In this document: in pieces, positions 1 through 11,420 of the stretch
Numbering within the stretch: position 1 is the stretch's first letter
How the letters are laid out: each line of letters starts with the position of its first letter
Origin: Arenicola marina
Taxonomy: Eukaryota > Annelida > Polychaeta > Arenicolidae
Assembly: GCA_964019135.1 (NCBI GenBank)
Contig: OZ025248.1
Coordinates: forward strand, 55,483,670-55,547,669
Direction: 5' to 3'
DNA: 64,000 nucleotides
Position numbers and translations under genes: made by a program
The notes under the pieces: model-generated
The model's input: the letters and a program-made list of their open reading frames with translations, nothing else
What the model was told of the DNA's origin: nothing
Database searches by the model: none

Positions 1-8
1 CCTTTGGG

Positions 9-238
9 GTCCTGGAACCGTATTCATAATCCCCTCGTAAGTTACGCACGAAAAGTGCATTTTCGTCTTAGACTCACCAAATCGTTGTGGTGGTGTTCAT
101 GATTAAGAAATTTTAGCACTTCCTCAATTCAGGAAATCCATATCTTGGGTGAATAGATGACTTTATTTTCAGCCCAATAATCACTCGACAAATGAGTGGC
201 GTATCCTAAGTGGAGATTATGAATACGGCCCCAGGACA
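9..238. mobile_element. MITE with about 26-bp terminal inverted repeats
   Basis: The left end (9-33) and the right end (212-238) are inverted copies sharing the core CCGTATTCATAATC, with only a few mismatches. About 175 bp of non-coding sequence lies between them. The size and structure fit a non-autonomous DNA transposon. The window starts 8 bp from the left end, so I cannot judge the target duplication or assign a superfamily. Confidence 0.7.
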
Positions 239-356
239 CTGTGAGATACGGCCCATCGAGCATCAGCGAACGAGACTTTACTAAGGTTTTTATTGGACGA
301 TATAACGCACTAAGTGCAACGATTACACAGTCAGATGGTAATATTTCATGTCTGAA

Positions 357-460
357 ATAAAGAGAGAGAGAGAGAGGGGCAGATAGGGAGAGGAGTGGGG
401 TGGAGGGCGAGAGGGAGAGAGGGAAAGGAGGGGATGAGCGAGAGACGGAGACACAAGGAG
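357..460. repeat. GA-rich purine tract
   Basis: A pure AG dinucleotide run (about 361-376) grades into an imperfect GGGAGA/GAGGG purine tract on the + strand. It is a simple repeat with no coding potential. Confidence 0.85.
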
Positions 461-1393
461 GCTTGAGTTAATGAGTACTGAGTAATTTGTACATCTCTTG
501 TCCTAGCGCTATTAATGAGAAGGGGCGGGAGGGAGGGAGGGGGTGGGGGGAAGGGTCGGAGGAGCTTAACACAGGGGGCTCTTTTTTACATCCACCCACC
601 TCGTCTGCCATCTTCCGCGCCCACCCCTCCACCCCGCTGGGCAAGTTAGCCGCCTATGGGCTTAATACACCGTTCCGGACTGTCAGTCATTCATTGACGT
701 CACTGTTGCTTTTATCCAATCATGTGGCGAGAAAAGGTCTTCCACGTGCGTCCCACAAACAATTCCGACAAACAAAGCAGCATGTCTCTTTCTGGTCTGT
801 TGCAGAGATAAGTACTTCTCACTGTTACCTACCATAGCATGGTTGTCAATTTCCTACTTCCGATGAACAAAAATGAAATGCGTGGGCGGGGCTTAGGTAA
901 AAAAACAACACTGGGGAGGCCGTGAGCACAAAAATAGGGGAAGGAGATTAATGAGATTTGAAAAGAGGGGGCGAGGGGGGGGGGGGGGAGGGGGGAGGGG
1001 TGCATAGTACGTTCCCACAGTGATGTCACAATAGATCCTCGCACAAAAGCGCCTGACAACTATTCCGTAATAAATTCCGTGATACCCCATTATCTCTGCG
1101 ACATTCCTCGGTGACGCCACCAGACGGTCGCCGTGTGAGTTGCTGTGTGGTGCCGTATTTGACTGTTACATCCCGCATTAAGTTGTGTTAGGATGTGCCA
1201 GGTTGTTCTCAACAATTCACTCTTCTCCTCTTTGTCAGTTAATTATACGTACTTTTTTATCGAAATTTTAACCTTGTTAACATGGGGGCTCAGTATAATT
1301 ATATCAGGACAATAGACGGCGCTAAATCAATCTGAACATTCCACATATACCGAATTTCTGTAGAACATGTGAAATGAACGTGACTATCATTTG
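461..1393. other. Non-coding stretch, no gene recognised
   Basis: Short open frames occur on both strands but none has recognisable motifs or non-simple composition. A G-run of about 20 bp lies near 975-1000. No RNA gene or inverted-repeat element was seen. Confidence 0.6.
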
Positions 1394-1537
1394 AAATGTA
1401 CGTAATAGTAACGTACATTTCGGTTCATGCAAACGCGTTTATAATCAGACTGTGATAAGAATTCAGCCTCCATATTACATCTTGTTGCAAAACGTAACAT
1501 CATACAATTATTGAGCGTACCACGAAATGTACGTTAC
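1394..1537. repeat. Inverted repeats of an AAATGTACGT motif
   Basis: AAATGTACGT and ACGTACATTT form a 10-bp hairpin with a 7-nt loop at 1394-1420. A third copy, CGAAATGTACGTTAC (1523-1537), is the reverse complement of 1408-1422. The interval could be a small foldback element of about 140 bp, but no target duplication is visible. Confidence 0.5.
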
Positions 1538-1599
1538 CGGAGAGTCTCCCACTTTCCAAGGTCGTTTCACACACCCACTACAATCCGAGGAAAAGTAGG

Positions 1600-2331
1600 C
1601 AGTACCAGGCTGTGCTAGTGAGTAGCAGGCTGTGCTAGGGAGTAGCGGGCTGTATCAGGATGTACCAGGCTGCGCTGGGGTATACCGGGCTGTGCTAGAG
1701 GGTACCAGGCGAAATCAGGATGTACCAAGTTATGTTGTAGTATACCATCCCCCACGTACCAGTCGTGCCATCCTGCACCATGCTTTACCAGCCTGCACCA
1801 TGCTGTACCAGCCTGCACCGTGCTGTACCAGCCTGCACCATGCTGTACCAGCCTGCACCGTGCTGTACCAGCCTGCACCGTGCTGTACCAGCCTGCACCA
1901 TACTGTACCAGCCTGCACCATGCTGTACCAGTCTGCACCATGCTTTACCAGCCTGCACCATGCTGTACCAGCTGACACCGTGCTGTACCAGCTTGCACAT
2001 GCTATGCAAACCTGCACCATGCTGTACCAGCCTGCACCATGATGTACCAGCCAGAACCGTGCTCTACCAGCTTGCGCCGTGCTGTACCAATCTGCACAAT
2101 GATATACAAACCTACACCGCGCTGTGTCAGCTTGCAACACGCTGTGCTAGCCTGAACCGCGCAGTACCAGCATGCATCGTGCTCTACCAGCTTGCGCTGT
2201 GCTGTACCAACCTGCACAATGATATACAAACCTGCACCGCGCTGTGCCAGCCTGCACCGCGCTGTGCCAGCTTGCAACACGCTGTGCTAGTCTGAACCGC
2301 GCAGTACCAGCTTGCATCGTGCTGTACCTGG
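1600..2331. repeat. 20-bp minisatellite (about 35 units)
   Basis: The consensus unit is close to TGCTGTACCAGCCTGCACCA. It is most regular at 1790-2060 and more diverged on both sides; 1600-1735 holds weaker 20-bp-period units. From 2067 a longer block of about 120 bp recurs as a block of about 140 bp with one extra unit. Three units make 60 bp, so long open frames (up to 176 codons) appear on both strands. They encode only a 20-residue repeat and should not be read as genes. Confidence 0.93.
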
Positions 2332-3015
2332 GCACACAGGTGGCAGGTGCCTGGCGATGCACTAACGTTGGTGCTGCACAGTTCTCGCGGGTTCTATTTC
2401 CGGTTTAGGTCTTTTAGGCACCAACAAAAAAACACGTGCTCTTAGAGCGAGTGCGCATCCCGCTGGTGCCTTGCTACAGCTGCTTGACGCGCATTCATTG
2501 TAGTCAACGTTTGAGTGTTGGGAACCGGCCAGATGCGCGGTTTGTGCGTGAATAATCGAGTGGGTGTGAAAGTATTTTTTGTTTGCTTTGGTCCAGGCAT
2601 TGCTAACCATGAAATCATAATATAGTCAAAGTGAAGACATTTATCTCTCCATCATGCATGTGATCCGTTGGATGAAACTCTTGGAAGCGTTGTATTTTGA
2701 GGCAATTTATCGATGTTGACATTTCTGGACAAACGGCACACCATTTTCCTCGCCTGGTCAGTCCATATAAGGAGCGTTGTTACGTAACCATAGATACCGC
2801 GCGCAGCCATGCGAGTCGTGATGATTATTACGTCATACGACATGGAAAACCCCGCGCAACACATTAGATGGCCTGACACTGACAGTCACTCATGAGACAA
2901 CCACATTCTGGTTTATCAACTGTCTAACCGCTCATATATTACATAAAGCTACTCGGATTGTTATAATTCTAAAATGCGCAAAATTTCAGTGGTCAGTTGT
3001 GCGGCTAGCCTGAAT
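2332..3015. other. Non-coding stretch, no gene recognised
   Basis: Unique-looking sequence of mixed composition. Short open frames (for example minus strand 2362-2610 and 2652-2879) show no family motif. No repeat structure was recognised. Confidence 0.5.
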
Positions 3016-3066
3016 GTTCAGACGTTACAGTCTTGACACTTGTTCTTGTGACTGTAACGTCTGAAC
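3016..3066. other. Perfect 17-bp stem hairpin
   Basis: GTTCAGACGTTACAGTC (3016-3032) is exactly complementary to 3050-3066, with a 17-nt loop. This could be the core of a small foldback element or a structured transcript. Nothing beside it identifies a role. Confidence 0.75.
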
Positions 3067-3224
3067 TCATCGCGTAGAATTGCTGTTCAGCCGCAAATTT
3101 TTGCCTTCAGCACAAATACTCATATTAGTCAAAAAAAATTGATATCCTAAACTTGTTCTATGGTAACTTCTTTAGTTCCGTGAGATATGGATTCGTGCCA
3201 ACTCGTCGCCAATTTTGTATAAAC

Positions 3225-3279
3225 GACAAGTTTTTTACCCTGTCACAAAACTGTTTTGCCGCTTGCCGCCATGTTGATG
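3225..3279 (-). other. Short conserved fragment, inverted copy of 4823-4878
   Basis: About 55 bp here match 4823-4878 on the opposite strand, centred on GCAAAACAGTTTTGTGAC. Read in one frame on the minus strand this copy gives STWRQAAKQFCDRVK and the other gives STWRRAAKQFCDKIK. The differences (Q/R, R/K, V/I) are mostly conservative. The fragment lies in a 155-codon open frame at 3158-3625 (minus) that I do not recognise. It may be a duplicated exon fragment or an internal piece of an unrecognised transposon. Confidence 0.45.
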
Positions 3280-3610
3280 CCCTGAAGGTGGCGCCACGGC
3301 CCAAAGCGATGTTAGAGGTAACTTTGTAGTATAGTTTTGTACGTTCAGCATTGACATCAGTAAGCAATACGTTGCAGACCTGAATACACCACGTGTAAGA
3401 TGCACCTCGTAAAAATAGTTTCAGAAGCATTGCGGCTGCCGTATGTGCACAATGCGGAGCGGGGGTAACCCTGTACTCCATAGAAGCAAAGACATGGGAG
3501 ATAGAATGATTGTTGTTGCTGGGCCCATTTTCAGGAATACGACGGCCAAGGAGCCTCGCGAGACGATTAACACAGATGAGAGATTGAGGAAGCCAGTAGA
3601 GCAGGTGCCC

Positions 3611-3685
3611 GGAGCGCATTGTCAAACCAGGGACCTATTGATCTAAAGCCCAGCGCGCTATCAACTGAGCTATGGAAACTCCCCG
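3611..3685 (-). pseudogene. tRNA-like pseudogene or SINE head
   Basis: The minus strand carries a good A-box/D-arm, TAGCTCAGTTGATAGCGCGC (3653-3672), at the right place for a tRNA. The anticodon stem pairs poorly and the T-arm has lost its stem, with only GGTTTGACA left of the B-box. An intact tRNA is therefore unlikely. It is either a decayed tRNA copy or the head of a tRNA-derived SINE. Confidence 0.6.
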
Positions 3686-3978
3686 CTGATTTCACATGTA
3701 AAAACAACAGGGGTAGGAGCGGAGGGTGAATTAAGTGGATTGGTGTTATCTAACGTGCCCGGGGCGGATAGCGAGCGGAGTGGATGGGCGGGCACTAGCT
3801 GACACAAGTAACAGTCTTCTTGTGGATCCGAATTATAAAATGAGACACATGAGAGGTTTCAGTCGCGCAAGGGGCAAAACAAATAAATTGATTAAAACGC
3901 TAATGAACCAATGTCGAGCTGTGTAGAAACTGCGACTGATCGCAAGAGATGGAAGCCTTGGCGAAGGGTGTCATCACT

Positions 3979-4009
3979 TGTGTGTGTGTGGTGGGGGGGG
4001 GGGGGGGGT
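3979..4009. repeat. TG run followed by poly-G
   Basis: A short TG microsatellite runs into a G-run of about 17 bp. It is low complexity only. Confidence 0.85.
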
Positions 4010-4822
4010 GACGGCTCTGCGTATAGGACACAAGGTACGGCATTGCATTTTTTTTAAGGTAAATATAGAGCTCTTTCCCGCCAAAAAAAGTATTCAAGTT
4101 TATAGTGAAGGTCATCAATTTTTGTTAAGTAACAGTGCCATGGTGTCACCGGATAAACACGTTTGCCATATCACAGTCGAAACGGCGATGAGTATTACGA
4201 TTCTTAATTGACAGAGTTTCTGCTTATTGTATGTTGCCTGGGCTTAGATTTGGCGGATAAAGCTTGACAAGCAACTTTCACTCACTACACAGTGGCACAC
4301 ACAAATTTGTAAATAAAACATAGTTATAGCGGTAGATATACATAGTATACGATTTTAGAATCGATTTTTGGCATTGCGCGCAGGGCGGCCGGGGTGTATT
4401 GGATATAGAAACATTTTATCAGATACCATCATAATTGGCATGTGGAAGCAAAATCAGGAATAAACATTAGCTTCCGATCAGTGTCTCATAAATAGACATT
4501 TCGGTCTCTTAAATTTACAGTACTGGGGAACAAAAAGAATAGCTGTGATTTTACAAAAATAAATATATAAAAGAAACCATAGCTAAACAAATAATACATT
4601 AGTGAAGCGGTTTTTGAACAAAATCGTGCCGCCAAAGGAACGTGTTGTGAAAGACTTTGGTACCCCTAAATGGAAATCGTGGTTAAATGTTTCCGAGAAA
4701 TGATCGTGAAAGACACTGTAAATCGCAATTTTTGAACGACCGAGTAGAGAGATTAGAGTACGATGATCTCTAGAATTATAACTCCGCTGTCGCTCACAAG
4801 CGGCGCTGAGGGTATGAACGAC

Positions 4823-4878
4823 ACATCAACATGGCGGCGAGCGGCAAAACAGTTTTGTGACAAAATAAAAAAATGGTC
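4823..4878 (+). other. Second, inverted copy of the 3225-3279 fragment
   Basis: This copy contains CAACATGGCGGCGAGCGGCA and then the shared GCAAAACAGTTTTGTGAC core. The same reading frame stays open through the match and onward for about ten codons. No extended homology to the first copy is visible outside about 55 bp. Confidence 0.45.
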
Positions 4879-4879
4879 A

Positions 4880-7084
4880 ACCCTGCCACTGCCATATGTA
4901 CTTATATGATATTCTGCTTGATTATCATGAATATGTATTTCGAAAGTGAATGGAACATATGAATGATTATGTTTTATACCACCCGATTAATTAATTAGGT
5001 GGAATAAACAATTCACATTTCACAGAAGAATGCCTTTTTTAATTTATTGGATGAAGAGCAAGATAGATTTACTTTTGTTAAATATCTTTTGATGGTATTT
5101 GGATCACATTTAAAATAAAGATTTTTTTAAATCTAATATATTCCATTAATATGTAAAATGAAATATATCATACAAATTTTTTATTCTAGGATACAACAGA
5201 AAATGTATTGATACTATTATATCTGATTCTATGGGTTGTTTTTGGTTTAAAAATAATGAAGCACAAACAGTATATATTCAGTTGTTTTATTATTAAAATC
5301 TACAAATATTACCTGAAAGTAAAACCAATCAAACGTATGAAATGATTTTGTATACGGAGTGATAAATATATATACCTGTGCTAAACAAATCTTTTGATAA
5401 TTAATATAGAAGCTTTATTTGGTAACCGAATTTTGTCTAAAAAGACATAATGAAAAAAAATAGTTTTAATGCTCAAGCTACTAAATTCGCAATTTATATT
5501 CAGAATTACTGTACATATTTTTATGTATCACAAAAATGTGAAAGCAGAACTACCAGGTTTACCAAGAGAGAAATATTTATCAATTTCATTTAAATATGTA
5601 TTTATTATTTTTCATACATATTTCTGGTAATTTTTATTTTTTAAATAGATTATCAAAAATGCCATACAACTTATATGAATAGTAGTATTTTGTACAATAA
5701 TTTTCATTGTATTGTTCCTATATAAAGTTTTATTGTTTAATCCAAGTTTTAGCAAAATAATTGTTTGATCAATTAACACAACTTAGCTCTATAACTCGTT
5801 GCATAAATTACATTATTCAGTAAATTCGTTTAATTATAATAAATATGAAAAGCAGACATTGTATATTGACTACATTTATTTTACCTTTGTGGAAAATTTA
5901 ATATTAATTTTAATATCTAAATTGAAATTACATTCTTTAAATTGTAAGGACATTTTTATATTGACAATAAAACCTTGTTGAGATCTACAATATTTTCCCT
6001 CCAATCATTGTTTCATTTTTATACCTTCCCTCAACAGATCATTTGAAGCGAGATTAAAATTAATGACTGAAAGTGAATAATCCTGGGGGGCCAAAAGTCT
6101 AGAACCTGAGTTTTCACTGCAATTATATCTTCTGGGTCATTCTCGATCCCTATATTATTTCCAATGTAAGCTTGTATATTCTTGGTTTGATAAGGACATT
6201 TAGAAAGTGTAAACAATATGTTCATTAGAGTCAATCAATTTTTGGCATGTATTCTTTTATCAGAGTGAAATAAAAGAGGGTATAGGAGACAAGCTTCCAA
6301 GAATATATATGTATGGCCTGTCTCTATATTAATAACAAAGAAAATTAAACCAGTCAGTTAAACTGTTCTAGATCTATAGGTTTGCAAACATATGAAAATC
6401 ATATTTTCTCTTTCGCTTGGGCCGTTCAACGCTTCGACCCTCAGCCTCCGGCCGAACTACTTGCTGTGCAGACAATTACATTTGCGCTGTTACACGACGG
6501 ACGTTCCTCGTTGTTATTGAGTTGAGGGCGGGTGGACCATTGACTGAGCGTGAAATGTTAACTAGGCCTACATGGCCTTTACAGTTATAAATGAATATTT
6601 CCTTGGCCATTCCACTTCGTCCGAAAAGTTGCGGTCCGGTCGTTCACCGACACCGTTGCACAGTCTGCTCCGCGCTTGGCCAGTACGAACACCGTCACCT
6701 GGTCACTTGGGTTTCTATTAGCATTCAGCTGTACAACAAATATTGATCATTATGTTATAATAATAATAAGGTCCAAGGCCAATGAAAGATCCTAGGTGGC
6801 AATTGAATCACTGACAATCGGCGAGACAGACTCCGGTTGTCACTCTACACAAAGGTCCGCATGGGGAACCCCCTTCAACGCACTCCAGTACAAGACGTCA
6901 TATCCGGTTTCGGTCTCTGGCCAAGATCCCCAATAATTTTTTGGCGCGAGTTCTTCAAATTCGTCAAAAAAGGATTTTTTTGTAGATTTTGTAAAAATTG
7001 CTAAAATAAACAGTCAGGATGACCCATATTGTGACGGGAATGTCTTTGCAGATCTGCAAAGTGGTATAAACGCTCTCAGGGGGT
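4880..7084. other. AT-rich desert, then mixed non-coding DNA
   Basis: About 4980-6400 is strongly AT-rich with many A/T homopolymers and no open frame worth calling. About 6420-7084 is closer to average composition, with no recognisable protein motif, tRNA box or inverted repeat. Confidence 0.6.
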
Positions 7085-8383
7085 CTTTAAGCGGCGCGCC
7101 TAATGATTTGATGTCGCAATATGATTTACTTTGATCGTTCTATGTAGTTTCATCAATCTGTAGCAACCCTTAATTGTCATTACTAGGCAAACCATGAAAG
7201 TAGGTTCATAAAAACAGCAGAATAAAAAAGCAGAAAGGAAATAGGGATCAGGAGAAACTGCTCTGATGTTCCATGTGTTACTAGTGTAGACCGTACTGAA
7301 CGGGATACCCATCATTTTGAGGATTACTGGTATGGAGAGTGTATTTCCTTGCCGTCAATGTTGCTTGCTAACGTCATGCTTCACCTTGCCACCAAGCTGA
7401 TAAGGCCTTTCTTGTCCCGAGCCACATGTCGTTGCAATGAGGATTCATGCAGGCAAGTCCTCTTGGCCGTGTTGACTCTCTGGTGATGGCGGGTGTCGGT
7501 CACTGACATGTTCTCTGTGTGGGTCCGCTGACCGCCGCCAGAACGTAAATTGCGCCATGCAAACACAGAGAACGGCAGACGGGCGTCAGGTTCAGAGAGA
7601 CGGGGTAATTTGGACAAGAAAACCCCAAATTACGAGTCGATGAACAACACGGGCTCAGGACGCCGATTTTTTGTTCGGGAACAATATGAGGACAGATCAT
7701 CAGAAACCGAAGTCATGTTAGCGTGGCATGAACTCCCCACCCCCCCGCCCCCCCACTCTCGCTCTCTCCCCTTCGCTTTTCTTTCTGTCCCTCGTTTTGC
7801 TGTCAGTCTATACGTCTTCGATTTTGCTTCCATTATGAAATTTGGTTTCGAAAAGATTTGCATGATTATATAGTAATTTGATGCCTTCGATACATTGGGC
7901 CACAACGTAGATCACTTCAGTAGATCAGTAGATAATATCTATAAATAATATCTTTTCTTTTATAGTGTGTCGATAATATCCACAATAATCGCCCGCAATG
8001 TAGTTAGTTTTTCTCCGATTTCTTCGGTATTTAATATAAAAATCCACACTTTGTCATCATTAATATGATTTTCTGCAATTTTCCTATTTAGAAATGCCAG
8101 ATATTGTTGCAAAGTTAGGATGCGATTTGCCCGCACAAGTCTGTATAGATACCCGATACACCAACCCACAGTGGGATGACTAACCCTGTAATTTGGTTGG
8201 TGCTCTCCTCGTCGTGTTAATTATATTAACTAAAGTAAAAGTTATAAATGCCGTAGACTCACGTATCGTGTTTCTTTTAAATTATTATTCCTTATCATGC
8301 TAATACACTGGTTGGTATTTAAACAGCATTTAGACTGTTGTGGCAGGTGTACCTCGTGTGTAATATGTGAGCTATACAAATTT

Positions 8384-8409
8384 TGATACTATCATGTTTG
8401 ATAGTATCA
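8384..8409. other. 11-bp stem hairpin
   Basis: TGATACTATCA (8384-8394) and its exact complement (8399-8409) flank a 4-nt loop. It lies in the part of copy A (8156-8995) that is absent from copy B. Confidence 0.7.
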
Positions 8410-9991
8410 GGGCAGTTAAGTCGTCTAGGATCAAAGGCAATGTCATGGCATTTAGCTCTGTATCGACAACGTGAACCTATAAAAAAAGTGAACAATTTAA
8501 CATTGACCCTCGGCTTATGATAAAGATATATTTAACCTTTGCGTTGTTCATTATTTATATATTATTTTAAGCTCCGGAGCAACGTATATAATCTAAAATT
8601 TATAAATATTAGAATTCTTAATCTTTTTCTTGCACTCGATTGTCAGTGGCCAATGTTGACACCCGTTTCTGGAAGCACCCATCCCGGTATACGTCAGCTG
8701 TCAAATTTCCGGAGAAAATGAAGGGTCATGTCAAGAGATAGATCCTGTTTGACCTAAACAATCATTTTCGTTACCGCCATAGTGAAAAGTTTACTGACGT
8801 CAGTCTCCGGAAACACGGTCGCGTGCAGCATTTAAAGCTACAATTTCCATAAAAAATAAGCATTGCAGGAGCGTGGACGGGGATTTTGGCGGGAAAGGTT
8901 TTATGAGTTTCTATGCGGGCCCATTTAAACACTACCAGTCTGTATGAAGCCTGGGTGGTGAGGTGACGTTCAGTTCCGGATGGGGACAGGTTCACATTTT
9001 TCTCATTATGGCAGTATCCTTTATTTATGCTGCAAAATAAGATTCTCCTCGTGGTAGGTACCTGTTGAATAAAATAATATTCAATAGTTTGAAGTTATTC
9101 TAAGAAGAATCATTTAGGCTGCACTGCACTGTGTCCCTAACCGATATCCTCTTGCATACTTCTTGACCATTTAGTGTCGCTGAGCTAGGCCCTACTTACA
9201 CAAGCTTAAACATAACCTATTTTGATCTGAATAGCTCCATAACATTGGCCGGCGTAGTAATACATTACACCACACCGTTGCTCACGTGAAAGTTCACTGT
9301 GATGATTTTGACTGAATCTACATGCAGTCGTACGTAGTGTTGCCCTCTTTAGATGTATGTGTTGATTTCTGAACTTTTGAATGTATATCACAGCGCGAAA
9401 ACCTCGGCACAAATCTCCGAACTCCTGCCTTCGCCTAATATGTGGGACTTATACTGAGATACACGCATCTCGCACTCGAAGCAATGCTATATGTTTTTTT
9501 TCTCTCGAATATAAATATTCTCACACTCAATGTTTTCATGCTGTTGATCGACTGAGACTTGACAGGTACTCGATAGCTTAGGTAATATGTGTATTAAAAC
9601 CGTGAGAATCCGGGCGGACGTTGTGTCAGCCATCATGGACACTGGTTGAAAATGACAAAAGGAATAAGCAAAACAAACGCGGTGAGAGAGTCGGTTTTAT
9701 ATAGATAGAGAGAGAGAGGGTGGGTGTCCTGAGAGCAAAGGAGTGAGCGTGAGAAAGAAAATTTATAAAGGGGAAAGGCAGGTAGAAAGAGAAATACATT
9801 AATTGGCCTTTTTGTGTATGAACATAATTACGTGGACGTATAACATCGTGGTTCGGTGTGAGCCTATTGGACATTATTCTTTCCCAGCTAGGTCCGACCG
9901 GACCCACTGGGAAATGGAGTGGGGGGGGGGGAGTGCGTGGGCGATCCCAGTGGAGAGACGAGGAAGCCTGCCCAATCAGCCTTCATTAACT

Positions 9992-10994
9992 TAGGTGGCC
10001 ACGGAGCGGGGGCTGTGGAGGAGACTGACACAGATTGGGTCTGTAAACGGCCACATTCACTGTACGGAATTCCATCCAGTGACGTCACAAAAATCCCATC
10101 AGCCTCCGCGGCATCTCACCAACCAAGAAAGCGAGAGCAAGTGGTCGACATAACCATTCCCAATTCATGCAAAGCTGTGTGGTGCATGGCGTAAGAACAC
10201 AATAATTCGACACAGTTTCCGGTGGCGGATCCAGGGAGAGGGGGGGTAGGGGGGTTGCAGCCACCCCCCCCCCCTTGGGAACCAGAACATACAACATACA
10301 TGTTAACATACATGTTAAGGTCCCAATTCTTCAGAGAGCAACAGCCCCCTTGGGAACCTGAACATACACTGTTAAAGTCGGCTTCTCCGAGCACGCCCTG
10401 CCACCCCCCCGCCCCCCCCCCCCCCCCCCCGGTGGCAAGTTTTTCAGAGAGCACACCCCTCGGTCGGAAGTTTTCAGAGAGCAACCCCCCCCCCCCCTTG
10501 GCAAATTCCTAGATCCACCCCTGGTCCTTACTTTTTAGAACGTTGCAGTCGGCTTCACCGGTGGTTTACTGGCGCCGGTACCAAAAATATGCCGGAAAGT
10601 CGCTGAGCCTAAGGAACGGGCCCTTTGATCCCAAGGGCGAGAGGTGGGGATGGTTTTGTTTCACTTTAAACCTTAAATGTTAAATATTTCCGCCTACAAT
10701 CACATAAATTTTTTCCTAAATAGCCATGCGTCTGCTTTTCTTTCCTGGTTGTTTCGTTTATATGCGTTAAAACTATTTCAGTAGCAAGTTTAAATCTTAT
10801 TTGAGCCAAAACTCTTTCACTTTCTCCAAAACTTTGTCAACAGCTGCCATGATGCACCGCACTGAGCTAAAGTTAGCACAGCTAATGAGAATATTCGAAA
10901 CAGGCAGAGCGCGTTGACCAATCCCTGCCAACCTTAGATTAGCCGTTTACAGCCTCACATGGAGCGAGCGGAGGTGGGGCTGTGGAAGAGCCTA
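9992..10994. mobile_element. 1.0-kb insertion in copy A with a 9-bp target duplication
   Basis: TCATTAACT occurs at both edges (9983-9991 and 10995-11003), while copy B shows it once, uninterrupted, at about 19370-19378. Both termini carry GGGCTGTGGAGGAG-like sequence in direct orientation, and CTGTAAACGGC occurs near the left end with its complement near the right end. An 8-9-bp duplication fits hAT- or Mutator-type insertion, but clean terminal inverted repeats are not evident. No transposase frame is present. A smaller MITE sits inside. Confidence 0.75.
10220..10523. mobile_element. hAT-like MITE, nested
   Basis: The left end CGGTGGCGGATCCAGG and the reverse complement of the right end, CAGGGGTGGATCTAGG, form imperfect 16-bp terminal repeats of the CAG-start type seen in hAT elements. 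The interior consists of C-runs and about three diverged copies of TTCAGAGAGCA-type sequence. I see no clear 8-bp target duplication. Related ends occur at 16047-16165 and 40564-40687. Confidence 0.6.
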
Positions 10995-11379
10995 TCATTA
11001 ACTATAATTAAATCTCATCTCCGTCACGTGTGATGACGGGACAATGAGGGCTTGTGGGAGACAAGCCACGAAACACCCAGCGAGCTCAGCGATTGTTTCT
11101 TCTTTTCCTTGCAACTTGACCTTCTCGGCGACTGACATTAGCAATTGACCTTCACGTACGTCCGACCAAGATGTCTTGATCCACGATCGGACGGAGATCA
11201 TTCACAAGGCGGGCGTACAAAGTGGGGAGTTCTTTGACGAACTGAGGGTCACTTCAGTGGCGTAGCTTTAAGTAATCAGGTGAGACACACATTGAATTGA
11301 CACCGGAGGGCTGCCAGAATTTACAAATTGGGGAGGATGACGTCATTGTCTAACATCTGTTTGATACAATGCTTGAACT

Positions 11380-11420
11380 GCCACACAAATGTCTGAAAGG
11401 CCATCCCAATGACTTAATGG
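11380..11420. repeat. Two or three minisatellite-like units in copy A
   Basis: Units of the form ...AAAGGCCATCCCAATGACTT appear here at the position where copy B carries a 2.2-kb array of the same motif. The units are diverged and not amplified. Confidence 0.65.

Noticed and set aside
1615-2295. Overlapping Cys/Trp-rich open frames on both strands
   Set aside because: They are translations of the 20-bp minisatellite in several frames, with an exact 20-residue period.
3611-3685. Functional tRNA gene
   Set aside because: The A-box is good but the anticodon and T stems do not pair, and the acceptor ends do not match.
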